From contig SHBP01000010.1 in NCBI GenBank assembly GCA_004211905.1, positions 1-64,000 on the forward strand: a stretch of 64,000 nt of DNA, read 5' to 3'. Below the pieces are notes generated by a model. The model worked only from the letters and a program-made list of their open reading frames with translations, made no database searches and was not told the origin of the DNA. Position numbers and translations under genes: made by a program. Source of the stretch: SAR92 clade bacterium. Its GTDB lineage: Bacteria > Pseudomonadota > Gammaproteobacteria > Pseudomonadales > Porticoccaceae. Within the stretch, counting starts at the first letter, position 1, and every line of letters begins with the position of its first letter. Shown piece by piece: positions 1 through 9,358 of the stretch.

Positions 1-749
1 CCAAGTAAAATCATTGTATCTGGAGCAACGCCGCGAATGGTCTCATACATCTGAGCCTGCCGCTCCCAATCTTCAGAGGTCCAATTACCGTTGATGCCCG
101 TCACTGGTTCATTATGAGCTTCGTAAATTACGTGCGTTTCGTCTTTGTACTTGGCTCCATACAGCTCCCAGAACGCAAGTGTTTTCTCCATACTATGAAT
201 GGCTCCATTCTCACCGTTATTTCCCATGGTGATCATCAAGTACATCTTCGCGTCTCGAGTCAGTGTTACCAACTGATCGGCTAAAGCTTCGTTAACACCA
301 ACTGGGTCAGGGTTTTGCTCCGCATCACCCTCTAAATAGACATGGAGCGTGTTAAATCCATATTCGCTAACCAGCAAATCCATCTGCTCAGGTGTTGGAA
401 TATTGGATGGGAGACTGCCGTACGGATCACCACCATCAAGAGAGAGACTTACCCCACGTAAAGCAGTATTTAGGTCCGTACGAATAACGTTATAACCCAA
501 AGATTGATCAATGTACGGCCGTCCACGAACAGTAACATCATCCAAAGTTCGGTCAGGAATTTCACCCAAAGGCTGATCACCCAAGCCAGAATTATCATTG
601 GGATCGATGATATTCTCAGGCATATCTAGGAATTCATTGCCACTCTTAACTCCACAACCGGATAACACCAAAAGACTTATTAATAAGGTTAATACCTTAA
701 CAATCTGGACAAATCCAAAAACTTGAGTGTTGGAGCAATTGTGTTCCAT
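1..749 (-). CDS. GH5-like glycosidase lipoprotein, partial (3' end missing)
   Basis: The gene runs off the left edge, so only about 249 N-terminal residues are visible. ATG at 747-749 opens a lipoprotein signal with a hydrophobic stretch ending LVLSGC. The mature part then reads into a TIM-barrel-like sequence containing GVSLSLDG, GFNTLHVYLEGD and YEAHNEPVTG. The Asn-Glu-Pro motif is what clan GH-A/GH5 enzymes use for the acid/base glutamate; the nucleophile would lie outside the window. It is most likely an outer-membrane or periplasmic beta-glucanase that works with the adjacent receptor and GH16/GH30 genes. Family assignment beyond clan GH-A is inference. An inverted repeat about 150 bp upstream resembles the one before the GH16 operon. 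Confidence 0.7.
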   Translation of the reverse strand, partial: MEHNCSNTQVFGFVQIVKVLTLLISLLVLSGCGVKSGNEFLDMPENIIDPNDNSGLGDQPLGEIPDRTLDDVTVRGRPYIDQSLGYNVIRTDLNTALRGVSLSLDGGDPYGSLPSNIPTPEQMDLLVSEYGFNTLHVYLEGDAEQNPDPVGVNEALADQLVTLTRDAKMYLMITMGNNGENGAIHSMEKTLAFWELYGAKYKDETHVIYEAHNEPVTGINGNWTSEDWERQAQMYETIRGVAPDTMILL

Positions 750-1017
750 TAACTTACCCTTATAGTACTTTTATAGTAGCGCCACTGCGATATCTGCCAA
801 AAAGGTGAGGATTCAATAAAGCAGCAACTTCCGTTATTCGCAAGGTTGGCGAACCTACCAATACATTTAATATTAGGGAGTATTTTCGATGTGATCGTCC
901 TAGTAAGTTATTCGAACAAAAAAAATACAACTGATAAGATCTTTACCTACGCTGTATGTGGTTAATGCGGTTCATTAGGCCTCCAAACTATGTTTTAAGA
1001 TGGTCGCATTTACTATA
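750..1017. other. Intergenic region upstream of GH5-like gene
   Basis: This 268 bp stretch holds no gene that I can support. It is AT-rich and contains the candidate operator at 895-917. It lies after the cupin stop codon and before the GH5 gene, so it probably carries the GH5 promoter. Confidence 0.5.
895..925. promoter_or_regulatory. Candidate operator, copy 2 (imperfect inverted repeat)
   Basis: GTCC at 897-900 and CGAAC at 913-917 frame a 21 bp element followed by an A-run. It matches the 7901-7921 element at 16 of 21 positions by my hand count, including the spacing and the trailing A-rich tail. It lies 148 bp upstream of the GH5-like start codon. It is probably a binding site for the AraC-type regulator encoded at 8168; the link is inference. 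Confidence 0.45.
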
Positions 1018-2031
1018 TCAACGCTTTAATTTACTGAGAACTGCAGATTCGATATTTTTGGCTAAAGCCTCATCCAAAGAGCCAAGGATACCAAGTCCCT
1101 CACTTGGAATATGACTGTGCGTTTGGTCATCAGCATCAAAGATATATCGATTGAAAATATTTTGCCAAGCTGCTTTCTGCTCTGGAGGTAAATGTCTCAT
1201 TGTTAGGAGAGCATGATTCAAGGTATTCATTGGAGAGCTCATATATCTTGGTGTCTGACGCCACCAGTAATTAACCAGCACACTTAAGGGATCCAAACTT
1301 TCGACGTGATGCCACCACATACTTGGAATAAATACTGCATCTCCTGGCTCCAATTCTGCCACCTGCGCTGCCTCTAAAGCATGACGAAATTTTGGATACT
1401 TATCAAAATCTGGGTTGTGAAAATCAACTAAGCTAATTGATTGCCCACCAGGTGCTAGATCAATCGGGCCAGGATACAAATTATCCATCTGCTCTGGCGG
1501 AAATAAAGTAAAGCGTCGTCGACCAACGGTGGAGCAAGCAATATTATCAGGCAAATCATAATGGGCAGCGATTCGAGTTCTATTACCTATCCAAATACTC
1601 GCTAAAGGGTCAATTGAGTCGAATAAAAGATCATTTTCGTTACGGAACCCAGGTAGCCAGCGATCAATCATAGTGGACGCCATATAAATCGTTGGTGGAG
1701 AACTTTCCTCTGAATGTTCTTGCAATTTATTTAGCAAGATTTTCATGCTAACTCTGAGCGACTTATAGTTAAAACCGGTACAATCACTATTATAGAAGAC
1801 TCTACCTTGAGTACTTGGGTCACCAAGCGCTACATTGACTGGGGTTTCTTTATAAAATTGTAGCAAGTAGTCACTGGCTTTTTGGGATGATTCTTGGCCT
1901 AGTTTCGTCAGCGGCCAGTCAGCTACAAGAGCTTTTAAGACTAAAGGCTCGGAAGACGTAAGGACATCCGAAGGAATACTTTGAGCGCCGCAGCTATCAA
2001 TCTGCTTTATCTTTTTGTTTACATCTAGCAT
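1018..2031 (-). CDS. Cupin-like (JmjC/cupin_8) Fe(II)/2-oxoglutarate-type protein
   Basis: This 337-residue cytoplasmic protein has no signal peptide. The JmjC-like jelly roll shows an H157-x-D159 pair (AAHYDLPDN), the RRRFTLFPPE strand typical of cupin_8 proteins, and a distal histidine pair in WWHHVESL near 241-242, so a metal triad is intact. Such proteins are often encoded beside TonB-dependent receptors of carbohydrate loci in gammaproteobacteria and alphaproteobacteria, frequently with tryptophan-halogenase-like and SapC-like genes that are absent here. It follows the receptor gene by 116 bp on the same strand and is probably co-transcribed. The substrate is unknown; hydroxylation of a protein or a small molecule is possible. 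Confidence 0.75.
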   Translation of the reverse strand: MLDVNKKIKQIDSCGAQSIPSDVLTSSEPLVLKALVADWPLTKLGQESSQKASDYLLQFYKETPVNVALGDPSTQGRVFYNSDCTGFNYKSLRVSMKILLNKLQEHSEESSPPTIYMASTMIDRWLPGFRNENDLLFDSIDPLASIWIGNRTRIAAHYDLPDNIACSTVGRRRFTLFPPEQMDNLYPGPIDLAPGGQSISLVDFHNPDFDKYPKFRHALEAAQVAELEPGDAVFIPSMWWHHVESLDPLSVLVNYWWRQTPRYMSSPMNTLNHALLTMRHLPPEQKAAWQNIFNRYIFDADDQTHSHIPSEGLGILGSLDEALAKNIESAVLSKLKR

Positions 2032-2147
2032 ATGAGCTGTGTCTTGTGAGATCTATGACCAATCAATATACCCATTAATTCCAAAGATTGAAATGCATCC
2101 TCGCCATACTGCCCCTCTTCCAACAGCTCTCAAGCGCACTAAAAGGT

Positions 2148-5100
2148 CTAAAATGAATAGCGAGCACCTAAGTTATAGCGAGCATGGCCAACAGCATACT
2201 CACGAACTTGGTAGGTTGATCTACCATGAATGCGCTGATCTTCTTCAGTCAAATTAATCCCTTCGATAAACAATGATAAGTTGTCGTTAATTTCATAGCT
2301 GAGATTCATATCTATTTGGTAGTATTCCTCAACAAAAAGCGGGTCTCGTCCCGCTGATGCCAAAAACTGATCGCGCCAATTCACAGCAAGTCTTACCTGC
2401 AGTCCGTCTTTGTCATAAAACCCAACAAGATTAGCGGTGTTGCTCATACCTGGGACAACCCATTGTTCTTCATTGAGATTGATGTCGTAATCTAAATCAC
2501 CATCAACGATGGTGTAGTTGGCCTGAAAACCGAATCCAGATTCCCCAAAGGTGTGTTGCATCATCAACTCCCACCCTTCCACTTTTGTTTCACGCTGATT
2601 GATCGGAATGGTTACATCGAATATAGCGATTGGATCATTAGATGTGCCGGTAACCACAACCTCTACCTCATCGCCTTCACCAGTGACATTGACGCCAGGT
2701 TCGTTGGCAAAATTTTCAGCGTAGTAGGTATTAAGATCACCCAAATCAAAGTCAAAACGCGGATCACCACCTGTGAGAGCCTCTACTGCCTGATCATACA
2801 AATCTCCATTAATAGGCGTAAAAAGATTTTGGAATAAAGGCTGATTTTCAAAGGTACTATTAACAATAAAGTTGTCTACATCCTTAGACCAGAATCCGGC
2901 AGAAAAATAACTGCCTTCATCGTAATACCACTCCAGCGATAAATCGATATTTGCTGATTCCATTGGCAGTAACTGCGGATTACCGCGCCGCCCACCCCCG
3001 CCATCAGAGCCTAGGTAATCAATAATTAATGCCCCTTTGAGGTCGTTGTACACAGGGCGAGTCACGGTCAGGCTGTATGATGCACGCAAGATAAGATCAT
3101 CGATCAACTCCAGATCAAAATCGAGACTAGGCAAGAACATACTGTACGCCCCATCGATCTCGGAGAACCCCTGAATGGTATTACCATCAGCATCTTTTTG
3201 TTGATAGAGATTAAAGCGATTGTCAATAATACTCCACTCAACCCTGTCATATAGAGGGACGAGGGCCTCTGAATGCACGTCAGTCTGTTCATACCGCACC
3301 CCATAGTATAAATTAACGGGCCTATCAAAAAAATCTCCTACCCAATGAGCCTGAATGTAGGCTGAATCGGACGTTTCGGTGGTGACTTCATCTAAATCGA
3401 AATTGTAAGATGGACAGAACCCGGTCAAACATGGGCCCCCATCACCAACTACATCACCATGGCTACCTTCACTCAGCAACTGTTCTGCTCGATCAATCAG
3501 AGCTTGAAAGTCCCAAGTGAAAAAGTCCGTGACCTGACGAGGGTCATCGCTTCCTTGGATACCACTAAAAACCCCTTCGATAGAGTCAATCGATAATAAA
3601 TCGGCAATATCACCAGGCACTCCAACACCGCTCCAGGCGTTGCGCGTAACCCCCTTGGACTGGCCCCGATTTGACACTTCAACTCTAGCAACACCGAAGG
3701 TTACACTATGGCCCGCTTCAAAGTTATATTGACCATCCAATTGCAGCTGCTCAACGTCCATGCGATTGTTATAGCTGCCAAAAGAACTTCCTGAAAGCTG
3801 CATATCATTGGCATTTATCTCATCAATGCGCGAAATTTGATTATATGAATTTCTCTCACCCAACTGAACTTCTAAAACAGGCATTCCCTCGGCGGTAAAG
3901 TATCCAGATGTAGTGATACGATTTAAGGCAGCTACCGCCATTGACCCCCCAGACCCATGCTTGCTATTAGGTCGAGACTCACCACTAGAGTCATGATAAT
4001 CAAGATTCAAGGTAAGGTTTTCGTTTGCCTGCCAGTCGATATTAAAGCCAGCGGACTTATTTTCATCGATCGAAGCATAGAGGCCAACCCCCTGCAAATT
4101 ATCAGCTGCACATCCCACTTGCGTGTATTTAGTTGGCGACCAGATGTTTCCCTCTTGAACCCACTCACTTTCTCTTGTGGAACAACCAGGGTCAAACCAA
4201 GCCGATAGATCTTGGTGCTGAGTATTAATTTGATTCTCAGCATAGGTATAGTCCAGAGTTCCTGTGACAGTATCAGTTGGTCGCCACTGAAGGGTAAGCT
4301 GACCATTAACGCGCTCACGGCGAAAATCATCTAAGTTATATTGAATATTTGTCGGAATTGCATAGATACCATCAGTGACCTCAGAGGGAAAGCCGACGGC
4401 AGAGGGGTCACCAACAGCAATAGAGCCCCACTCTGCAGCTGAAGAACTATTATCAATATCATCTTGGGTAACAAAGGTTCGGCCCATGAAGTTTTGTGTC
4501 GTTACTGACTGAGTCCCGCCATCTCTCTTCTGGCTACTAAGCGAGAGTGCTACACCGATGGTGTCATTTTTAAAGGTTTGACTAAATAACCCAGAAATTT
4601 CTGGATTTGCACTATTTCCATTGCGTGTTCCGGGATCGTGAACCCCTTTAGCGCTAACTACCGCTCGCAGACCAGGAATAGCCAGGGGCTTATTTGTTTT
4701 GACATTGACTACGGCGCCAATACCGCCAGTGGGTACGTTAGCCCTACCAGATTTATAGACTTCGACCGCAGAAATTCCCTCAGATGCGATATTACCAAAA
4801 TCAAATGACCGGCCACCTGTAGTTGGCATTTGCCGGCTGTTAAATGTCACTATATTAAAATCCGGGCCAAAACCTCGAACCGTTATCTTAGATCCTTCTC
4901 CTCTATCGCGCTCAATAGCCACACCTGTTATTCGCTGAAGAGATTCAGCTAAATTAGTATCGGGAAATTTACCCATATCTTCAGCAGAAATACCATCAAC
5001 GATTCCTTTAGAATCCCGTTTAATATCCATGGAGCGTTGCATGCTAGCCCTAATGCCAGTGACGATAATTTCCTCAATAACGTCATCTGCGACTTCTGAA

Positions 5101-5207
5101 GACACTACGTCATTCTGCTCTGACTCCTGACCATAGGCAATTCCAGTTACTGCCAGAGCAATACTGCCTGCCAGTAATTGTCGTTTAAACTTAACCTCAT
5201 GAATCAT
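2148..5207 (-). CDS. TonB-dependent receptor (large, carbohydrate-type)
   Basis: This 1019-residue outer-membrane receptor starts with a signal peptide (LLAGSIALAVTGIAYG). A TonB-box-like EEIIVTG follows, then a plug domain (about residues 60-190; ITVRGFGPDFN, GGIGAVVNVKT) and a beta barrel ending in the aromatic tail NLGARYSF. Length and plug style match the TonB-Xanthomonas/Caulobacter group that imports oligosaccharides. The gene lies 56 bp downstream of the GH16-type lipoprotein gene and upstream of the cupin gene. The most likely cargo is beta-1,3(1,6)-gluco-oligosaccharide, inferred from neighbouring GH16, GH30, GH5 and CBM6 modules. There is no obvious promoter in the 56 bp gap, so transcription probably starts before the GH16 gene. 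Confidence 0.9.
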   Translation of the reverse strand: MIHEVKFKRQLLAGSIALAVTGIAYGQESEQNDVVSSEVADDVIEEIIVTGIRASMQRSMDIKRDSKGIVDGISAEDMGKFPDTNLAESLQRITGVAIERDRGEGSKITVRGFGPDFNIVTFNSRQMPTTGGRSFDFGNIASEGISAVEVYKSGRANVPTGGIGAVVNVKTNKPLAIPGLRAVVSAKGVHDPGTRNGNSANPEISGLFSQTFKNDTIGVALSLSSQKRDGGTQSVTTQNFMGRTFVTQDDIDNSSSAAEWGSIAVGDPSAVGFPSEVTDGIYAIPTNIQYNLDDFRRERVNGQLTLQWRPTDTVTGTLDYTYAENQINTQHQDLSAWFDPGCSTRESEWVQEGNIWSPTKYTQVGCAADNLQGVGLYASIDENKSAGFNIDWQANENLTLNLDYHDSSGESRPNSKHGSGGSMAVAALNRITTSGYFTAEGMPVLEVQLGERNSYNQISRIDEINANDMQLSGSSFGSYNNRMDVEQLQLDGQYNFEAGHSVTFGVARVEVSNRGQSKGVTRNAWSGVGVPGDIADLLSIDSIEGVFSGIQGSDDPRQVTDFFTWDFQALIDRAEQLLSEGSHGDVVGDGGPCLTGFCPSYNFDLDEVTTETSDSAYIQAHWVGDFFDRPVNLYYGVRYEQTDVHSEALVPLYDRVEWSIIDNRFNLYQQKDADGNTIQGFSEIDGAYSMFLPSLDFDLELIDDLILRASYSLTVTRPVYNDLKGALIIDYLGSDGGGGRRGNPQLLPMESANIDLSLEWYYDEGSYFSAGFWSKDVDNFIVNSTFENQPLFQNLFTPINGDLYDQAVEALTGGDPRFDFDLGDLNTYYAENFANEPGVNVTGEGDEVEVVVTGTSNDPIAIFDVTIPINQRETKVEGWELMMQHTFGESGFGFQANYTIVDGDLDYDINLNEEQWVVPGMSNTANLVGFYDKDGLQVRLAVNWRDQFLASAGRDPLFVEEYYQIDMNLSYEINDNLSLFIEGINLTEEDQRIHGRSTYQVREYAVGHARYNLGARYSF

Positions 5208-5263
5208 ATTTCATCCCTACCAGTGCTACTTTTTTAGTTGTCACATTTAAATCTTAAGTACTT

Positions 5264-7726
5264 TTAATTGCGCGTCAATCGGATCCAGTTGACATTGATC
5301 GCCCCGCCAAGGAAGTCCAATCGCATAGTTTGTTCTCCTGCGACCAATTCCACCTCAGCACTTTGAGTTATCCAATTTTGCCAATCGCCTGTCGCTAACA
5401 GTTCTTGAGTATCAACAACAATACCGCCAATAGAAGTGTCAAAACCAAAAGAATCCACCGCACTGGCTAAACGATATTCGATAAGATAGGTACCATCAGA
5501 CGGAATGTTAATGATGTACTCGACATAATCACCCTCGTCGATGTAACCAATATTCTGTCCACCGCCTTCATCAGTCGTGTCCTCTAGAGAAATACCACTC
5601 TCATCATCAAAGTCTTCAGCTTCGATAAAAATCTCTGTAATTGGTGGAAGTACTTCAAACCAGTTAATATTTTGACCATCATCGAGAAAATCTATACGCA
5701 ATGTATAAATACCCACTACTAAGTCAAATTGCTGAGAGGTAAGTGTTGTCCAGTTCTGCCAATCACCCGTATCAGGAACAATTTGGCTATCTACCAGAAC
5801 ACCATCGATCGATACTTCAAACCCGTCACTACCTCCAGCGCTAGCAACACGATAATCGATACTGTAAGGCCCTATTCCAGGAGCAGAAATCGTGTACACT
5901 AAATAGTCCCCTGCATTCAGGAATCCTACATTTTGACCGCCACCTTCATCCGTTGTGCTCTCTAGGCCGGTGCCAGACTCGGCAATATAATTTTCAGCCT
6001 CGTAACGAATAGGTTCAGCCTTCGGCGCCGCTTCAGATTGCAACCCTAGAGGTCCTTGCAAGCAACTTTCAGAGTTAACACAAGTTAACTTAATATTGTC
6101 GATAAGCAGATGAGCTTCACCCGCTAACTCAAGGGTCATTAGAGAAGTTATAGCCCCAGTGTCCAGCGGCATTTTCTCTCCCTCAACAATGATCGGGCTA
6201 TTGACTAAATCTCTGATGGCGATGCTGTAACTCACCCAGGCATCAGATTCAAGATCAGCAATATCCCAAAGTTGGAATCCACCTCCAGACAGTTCAGATT
6301 CCATTCTAACTTCAATGGTTTCAGCATTGGTTGCGGCACTGTCGATATAAACATCGAAATTTAAAGCTGCATTCAAGCCGATGAGTTCAACAGGGCTAAC
6401 CCCAATACTCATGCTCGCTAATCCAGATCCTGTGATCACATCTAGTACCTTGTCATGACCCCCTTCAATGACTGAAACATCTACATTAATAGAGCCATTG
6501 GTTAACATACTCAATTCTTTGACATTCTCCGTGTAATGCCAACTTAGTGGATGTAAATCAGATATCTTTACGCCACTAATTGCATCAAAATATCCGTTAG
6601 TAAAGATATCTACCTCAACGGGCCCAACTGTTTCAATACGATCAGATGCCTGCCTACTGACTTTACTTTTAACCCGTGAAGCACAGTCTTTAACACTGGG
6701 CTCAATCAATGGGTCGCATGTCCAGACCTTAATTTGATCAACTATAATCTCGCTTAGGAGGTCATCACCACTGGCAGCTAAATCAAACATCACCTGCATG
6801 TCTTGATTAAATGGTCCAGCATTATCAACCACCACTTCAGCAGCAGAAAAATTGTATCCCCATGTGTTGAGTGTATCGACGGTATGGACATGCGAATTGT
6901 CGATGTACCACCGAATTTCACTGGGCCCCCATTCAATCGCATAGATGTGAAAGTCAGTTGCTACTGTTTCTAAGGTGTCGGCGTTCATGAGTATTCCACT
7001 AGTCAACCCCAAACCATAGTGAGCCCCAGCGATCAAAGATCCCTCATTCGATTCAAGTGCAACCAAACTATTTTCACCATCATACATATCAGACACTGGC
7101 ACTAACTTAAATATAGCGGTGACATCTGAACCTGCTGGAGCTTTGACTGTAGCTTCAATACGGCCAAACTTAATCGGATTTAATCCAGTTACCGAAGAAG
7201 TCATTCCATCTTGAGCTGAAATTACAAGATTACCTCCAGAAACACTTCCGTTCACCGCATTCCAAAGAGAGGAATCCAAGGAGCCTGAGTTAAACTCATC
7301 ACCCCATACCATCTGCCAGCCATATTCTTCGATGAATTCAAAATCATTGGCTATATTAATTGTTAAAGTAGCCATATCTGATTGCCCTGACACACTGTCA
7401 GTAGCAACGTAATCGATACTGTCAGTACCAAAAAAGTCAGGATTAGGCATGTAAATAAACGTGCCGTTAGGATTGAACTCTAACGTCCCATTGACCATGC
7501 TACTCGCTGTATCAATTGCAAAATCTAAATTATTACCCTGATCATTAGTACTGACATCCCCTTCAACAGGACCTCCATCCTCAACACCTTCGAAAACATC
7601 TCCTACAGCAAACAATGAGCGCACGACATTTTGGTCAGCATCATCACCAACGCTACCACCCCCACATGCTGAAATGCATACCGCCAGAAATCCAGGCAGT
7701 AAAGAAAGGCTTTTATTTAGATTCAT
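5264..7726 (-). CDS. Multidomain GH16-fold lipoprotein with tandem CBM6-like modules
   Basis: I place the start at ATG 7724-7726 because GAGG lies just upstream and a lipoprotein signal (LAVCISAC, Cys21) follows; an in-frame ATG 38 codons earlier would bury it. From the chosen start of the 820-residue protein: cadherin/VCBS-like Ig domain about 37-127; GH16-like concanavalin fold about 134-338 (WGDEFNSGSLD, FGRIEATVKAP, FHIYAIEWGPSEIRWYIDN); a carbohydrate-binding-like domain about 352-552; and two repeated CBM6-like modules about 574-695 and 699-819 (each with TTDEGGGQN and GDWQNW). The usual GH16 ExDxxE motif is absent: the region reads GENSLVALES. It may therefore be a surface glycan-binding protein rather than an enzyme. 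It heads the receptor-cupin transcription unit. Confidence 0.8.
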   Translation of the reverse strand: MNLNKSLSLLPGFLAVCISACGGGSVGDDADQNVVRSLFAVGDVFEGVEDGGPVEGDVSTNDQGNNLDFAIDTASSMVNGTLEFNPNGTFIYMPNPDFFGTDSIDYVATDSVSGQSDMATLTINIANDFEFIEEYGWQMVWGDEFNSGSLDSSLWNAVNGSVSGGNLVISAQDGMTSSVTGLNPIKFGRIEATVKAPAGSDVTAIFKLVPVSDMYDGENSLVALESNEGSLIAGAHYGLGLTSGILMNADTLETVATDFHIYAIEWGPSEIRWYIDNSHVHTVDTLNTWGYNFSAAEVVVDNAGPFNQDMQVMFDLAASGDDLLSEIIVDQIKVWTCDPLIEPSVKDCASRVKSKVSRQASDRIETVGPVEVDIFTNGYFDAISGVKISDLHPLSWHYTENVKELSMLTNGSINVDVSVIEGGHDKVLDVITGSGLASMSIGVSPVELIGLNAALNFDVYIDSAATNAETIEVRMESELSGGGFQLWDIADLESDAWVSYSIAIRDLVNSPIIVEGEKMPLDTGAITSLMTLELAGEAHLLIDNIKLTCVNSESCLQGPLGLQSEAAPKAEPIRYEAENYIAESGTGLESTTDEGGGQNVGFLNAGDYLVYTISAPGIGPYSIDYRVASAGGSDGFEVSIDGVLVDSQIVPDTGDWQNWTTLTSQQFDLVVGIYTLRIDFLDDGQNINWFEVLPPITEIFIEAEDFDDESGISLEDTTDEGGGQNIGYIDEGDYVEYIINIPSDGTYLIEYRLASAVDSFGFDTSIGGIVVDTQELLATGDWQNWITQSAEVELVAGEQTMRLDFLGGAINVNWIRLTRN
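5280..6010 (-). repeat. Tandem duplication encoding two CBM6-like modules
   Basis: Two copies of a module of about 120 codons encode near-identical landmarks: AE(N/D)-(Y/F), TTDEGGGQN, GDY, YR(V/L)ASA, TGDWQNW and a final NWF/NWI strand. The resemblance is clear in protein, weaker in DNA, so the duplication is old. CBM6 modules commonly bind beta-1,3-glucan. Confidence 0.7.
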
Positions 7727-8167
7727 GGTAGACCTCAACTCTCTTAACAATTTGGTCGATGCAGTGGTAATAAGCACCCAAGCCAGAGCTTGATTCGACT
7801 GTGCTATTTTGACTTTTGAAGATTTTATATTACTAGGCAATGTATAACAGAGCCAAAGAAACTGTAAGAGCGTAATTTACAAATCTTGAGTACTGCAAGC
7901 GTCCGACTAACTTACTCGGACACAAAAAGTGCTAAAAGGCGTGATGCTCCAATATGTGGTTATCTTTGAACACCAATATTTTTGCGTAAAGTCATTCTAA
8001 ACGGTAAAAGAGTTGCTAAAACAAAAAGTAAAAAGATCTATGTCTATCGATCATAAACATGTGACACTGGTCCTGCACAGTGTGAAACACTTGGGTTTTC
8101 GACTAATATTGGTATATATCAAAACCTTGCCAATCAAAATATAGGGAGTGCAGGAAGGGAAAAATCA
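7727..8167. promoter_or_regulatory. Divergent control region between GH16 operon and AraC-type regulator
   Basis: This 441 bp region has no gene that I can support. It must carry the promoters of the minus-strand GH16-receptor-cupin block and of the plus-strand regulator gene. The inverted repeat GTCCGA-N9-TCGGAC lies at 7901-7921. The region just before the regulator is AT-rich, with GGGAGTGCAGGAAGG ahead of its ATG supplying the ribosome site. Confidence 0.6.
7899..7929. promoter_or_regulatory. Candidate operator, copy 1 (perfect inverted repeat)
   Basis: GTCCGA at 7901-7906 and TCGGAC at 7916-7921 form a perfect 6 bp inverted repeat with a 9 bp spacer, followed by ACAAAAAG. It lies 175 bp upstream of the GH16 start. 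A related element lies at 897-917, and the 9-mer ACTCGGACA recurs inverted at 10956-10964 before GH30. Confidence 0.5.
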
Positions 8168-9343
8168 ATGGAATTTAGTTCGGTATTATTCAATTTTCAT
8201 GATGTCATTCTCTTGATGACTGCAATGCAGTGCCTGTTTTGTTTTTTATTATTGTGTTTCACCATCGATCAAGATGCTAAAAGCACTTTGTTTCTAGCCT
8301 TATTTTTATTGGCACACTCTTTGATCCCCATTAATGAGTTAATTATGTGGGGGGCTGAATTCAAAATGACCGCAAGGGATCTATTCCCAAGCTTATATTT
8401 TATCCCAGCGATCGCATACTATATGGATGGTGCACTTTTATTCTTATGTTTTAAGTCCCTAGTATTTCGCGATTTCTCTCTGACCAAGAATGATCTACTT
8501 CACCTAGCCCCATTGGTAACCTACGGTATATTTATTTGGACTGCTTTTTACAGCCAATCAGAGACTCACCGTTTAGAGATGATTAATAGCGAATCATTTG
8601 TGTACAGCGCCAACTATGTCTACATGGAATTTTTCAGTAAAGGAGTACGGGCGATCTACGCTATCGCCTGTGTAGTATTGATTAGTCGCTACAGTTATCG
8701 CCTACAGGATACCAATTCAAATATGGAGAAAATACACATATCTTGGTTGCGAGCATTGGCCATTGGTTTCTTGGTGGTCATGGTCTCTGAGACCATTTTG
8801 GCCGGTGCTAAAATTATCAACGTTTTCTCAGAATTAAGTCTGCATCAGTTCAGCAATATTGGGCTAACTGGATATTACATCACTTTTGCTTTAGTTAATC
8901 TTTTGGTCTTTACCGCCGTTCGTTACTTTGGTGCTTTTGAACAAGTTAGTGGAATCTCTGCGGTCAGTAAGCCCAATAATGAGAAGTACCTGCAGCCCGA
9001 GTTAGCCGCTGAAGTTGATTTGGCCATACGTGAAGAAAAAATCTACATGGATCCAGATATCACTCTTGATACGCTTGCAGATGCTTTATCTATGATGCCT
9101 AGAGATCTTTCAACTCTTATTAATCGTCACTTTGGGATCAATTACTACGAGTTTATTAATAGGTACCGTATCGAGGAAGCAAAGCGAATGCTGGAATCTT
9201 CTGACTATGTATCTACCACTATTACCGACATATATCTGCAGGTGGGCTTTAACAGTAAATCAGTGTTCTATACATTTTTCAAAAAACTAGAGGGCATGAC
9301 ACCAACTCAATGCCGGCAAAATCTTACCCCCAAGTCAAGTTAG
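8168..9343 (+). CDS. Membrane-anchored AraC-family transcriptional regulator
   Basis: This 391-residue protein has about seven hydrophobic segments in residues 1-245 (for example LMTAMQCLFCFLLLCF and ALAIGFLVVMVSETILAG). An AraC-type double helix-turn-helix follows in residues about 295-388 (LDTLADALSMMPRDLSTLIN and VGFNSKSVFYTFFKKLEGMTP). Regulators with an N-terminal 7TM region and a C-terminal AraC domain occur next to TonB-receptor polysaccharide loci in gammaproteobacteria. It is divergent from the GH16-receptor-cupin unit and ends 15 bp before the convergent GH30 gene. It probably senses a glucan-derived signal at the membrane and controls this locus through the inverted repeats described nearby; the ligand is unknown. 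Confidence 0.85.
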   Translation: MEFSSVLFNFHDVILLMTAMQCLFCFLLLCFTIDQDAKSTLFLALFLLAHSLIPINELIMWGAEFKMTARDLFPSLYFIPAIAYYMDGALLFLCFKSLVFRDFSLTKNDLLHLAPLVTYGIFIWTAFYSQSETHRLEMINSESFVYSANYVYMEFFSKGVRAIYAIACVVLISRYSYRLQDTNSNMEKIHISWLRALAIGFLVVMVSETILAGAKIINVFSELSLHQFSNIGLTGYYITFALVNLLVFTAVRYFGAFEQVSGISAVSKPNNEKYLQPELAAEVDLAIREEKIYMDPDITLDTLADALSMMPRDLSTLINRHFGINYYEFINRYRIEEAKRMLESSDYVSTTITDIYLQVGFNSKSVFYTFFKKLEGMTPTQCRQNLTPKSS

Positions 9344-9358
9344 AGTCTCATCAAAACC

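Noticed and set aside
2039-2257. Short plus-strand frame between cupin and TonB receptor
   Set aside because: It overlaps the 3' end of the receptor gene, has no ribosome site and no recognisable domain.
8168-9343. The 391-residue regulator as a plain cytoplasmic AraC protein
   Set aside because: The first 245 residues hold about seven hydrophobic segments, so it is membrane-anchored.
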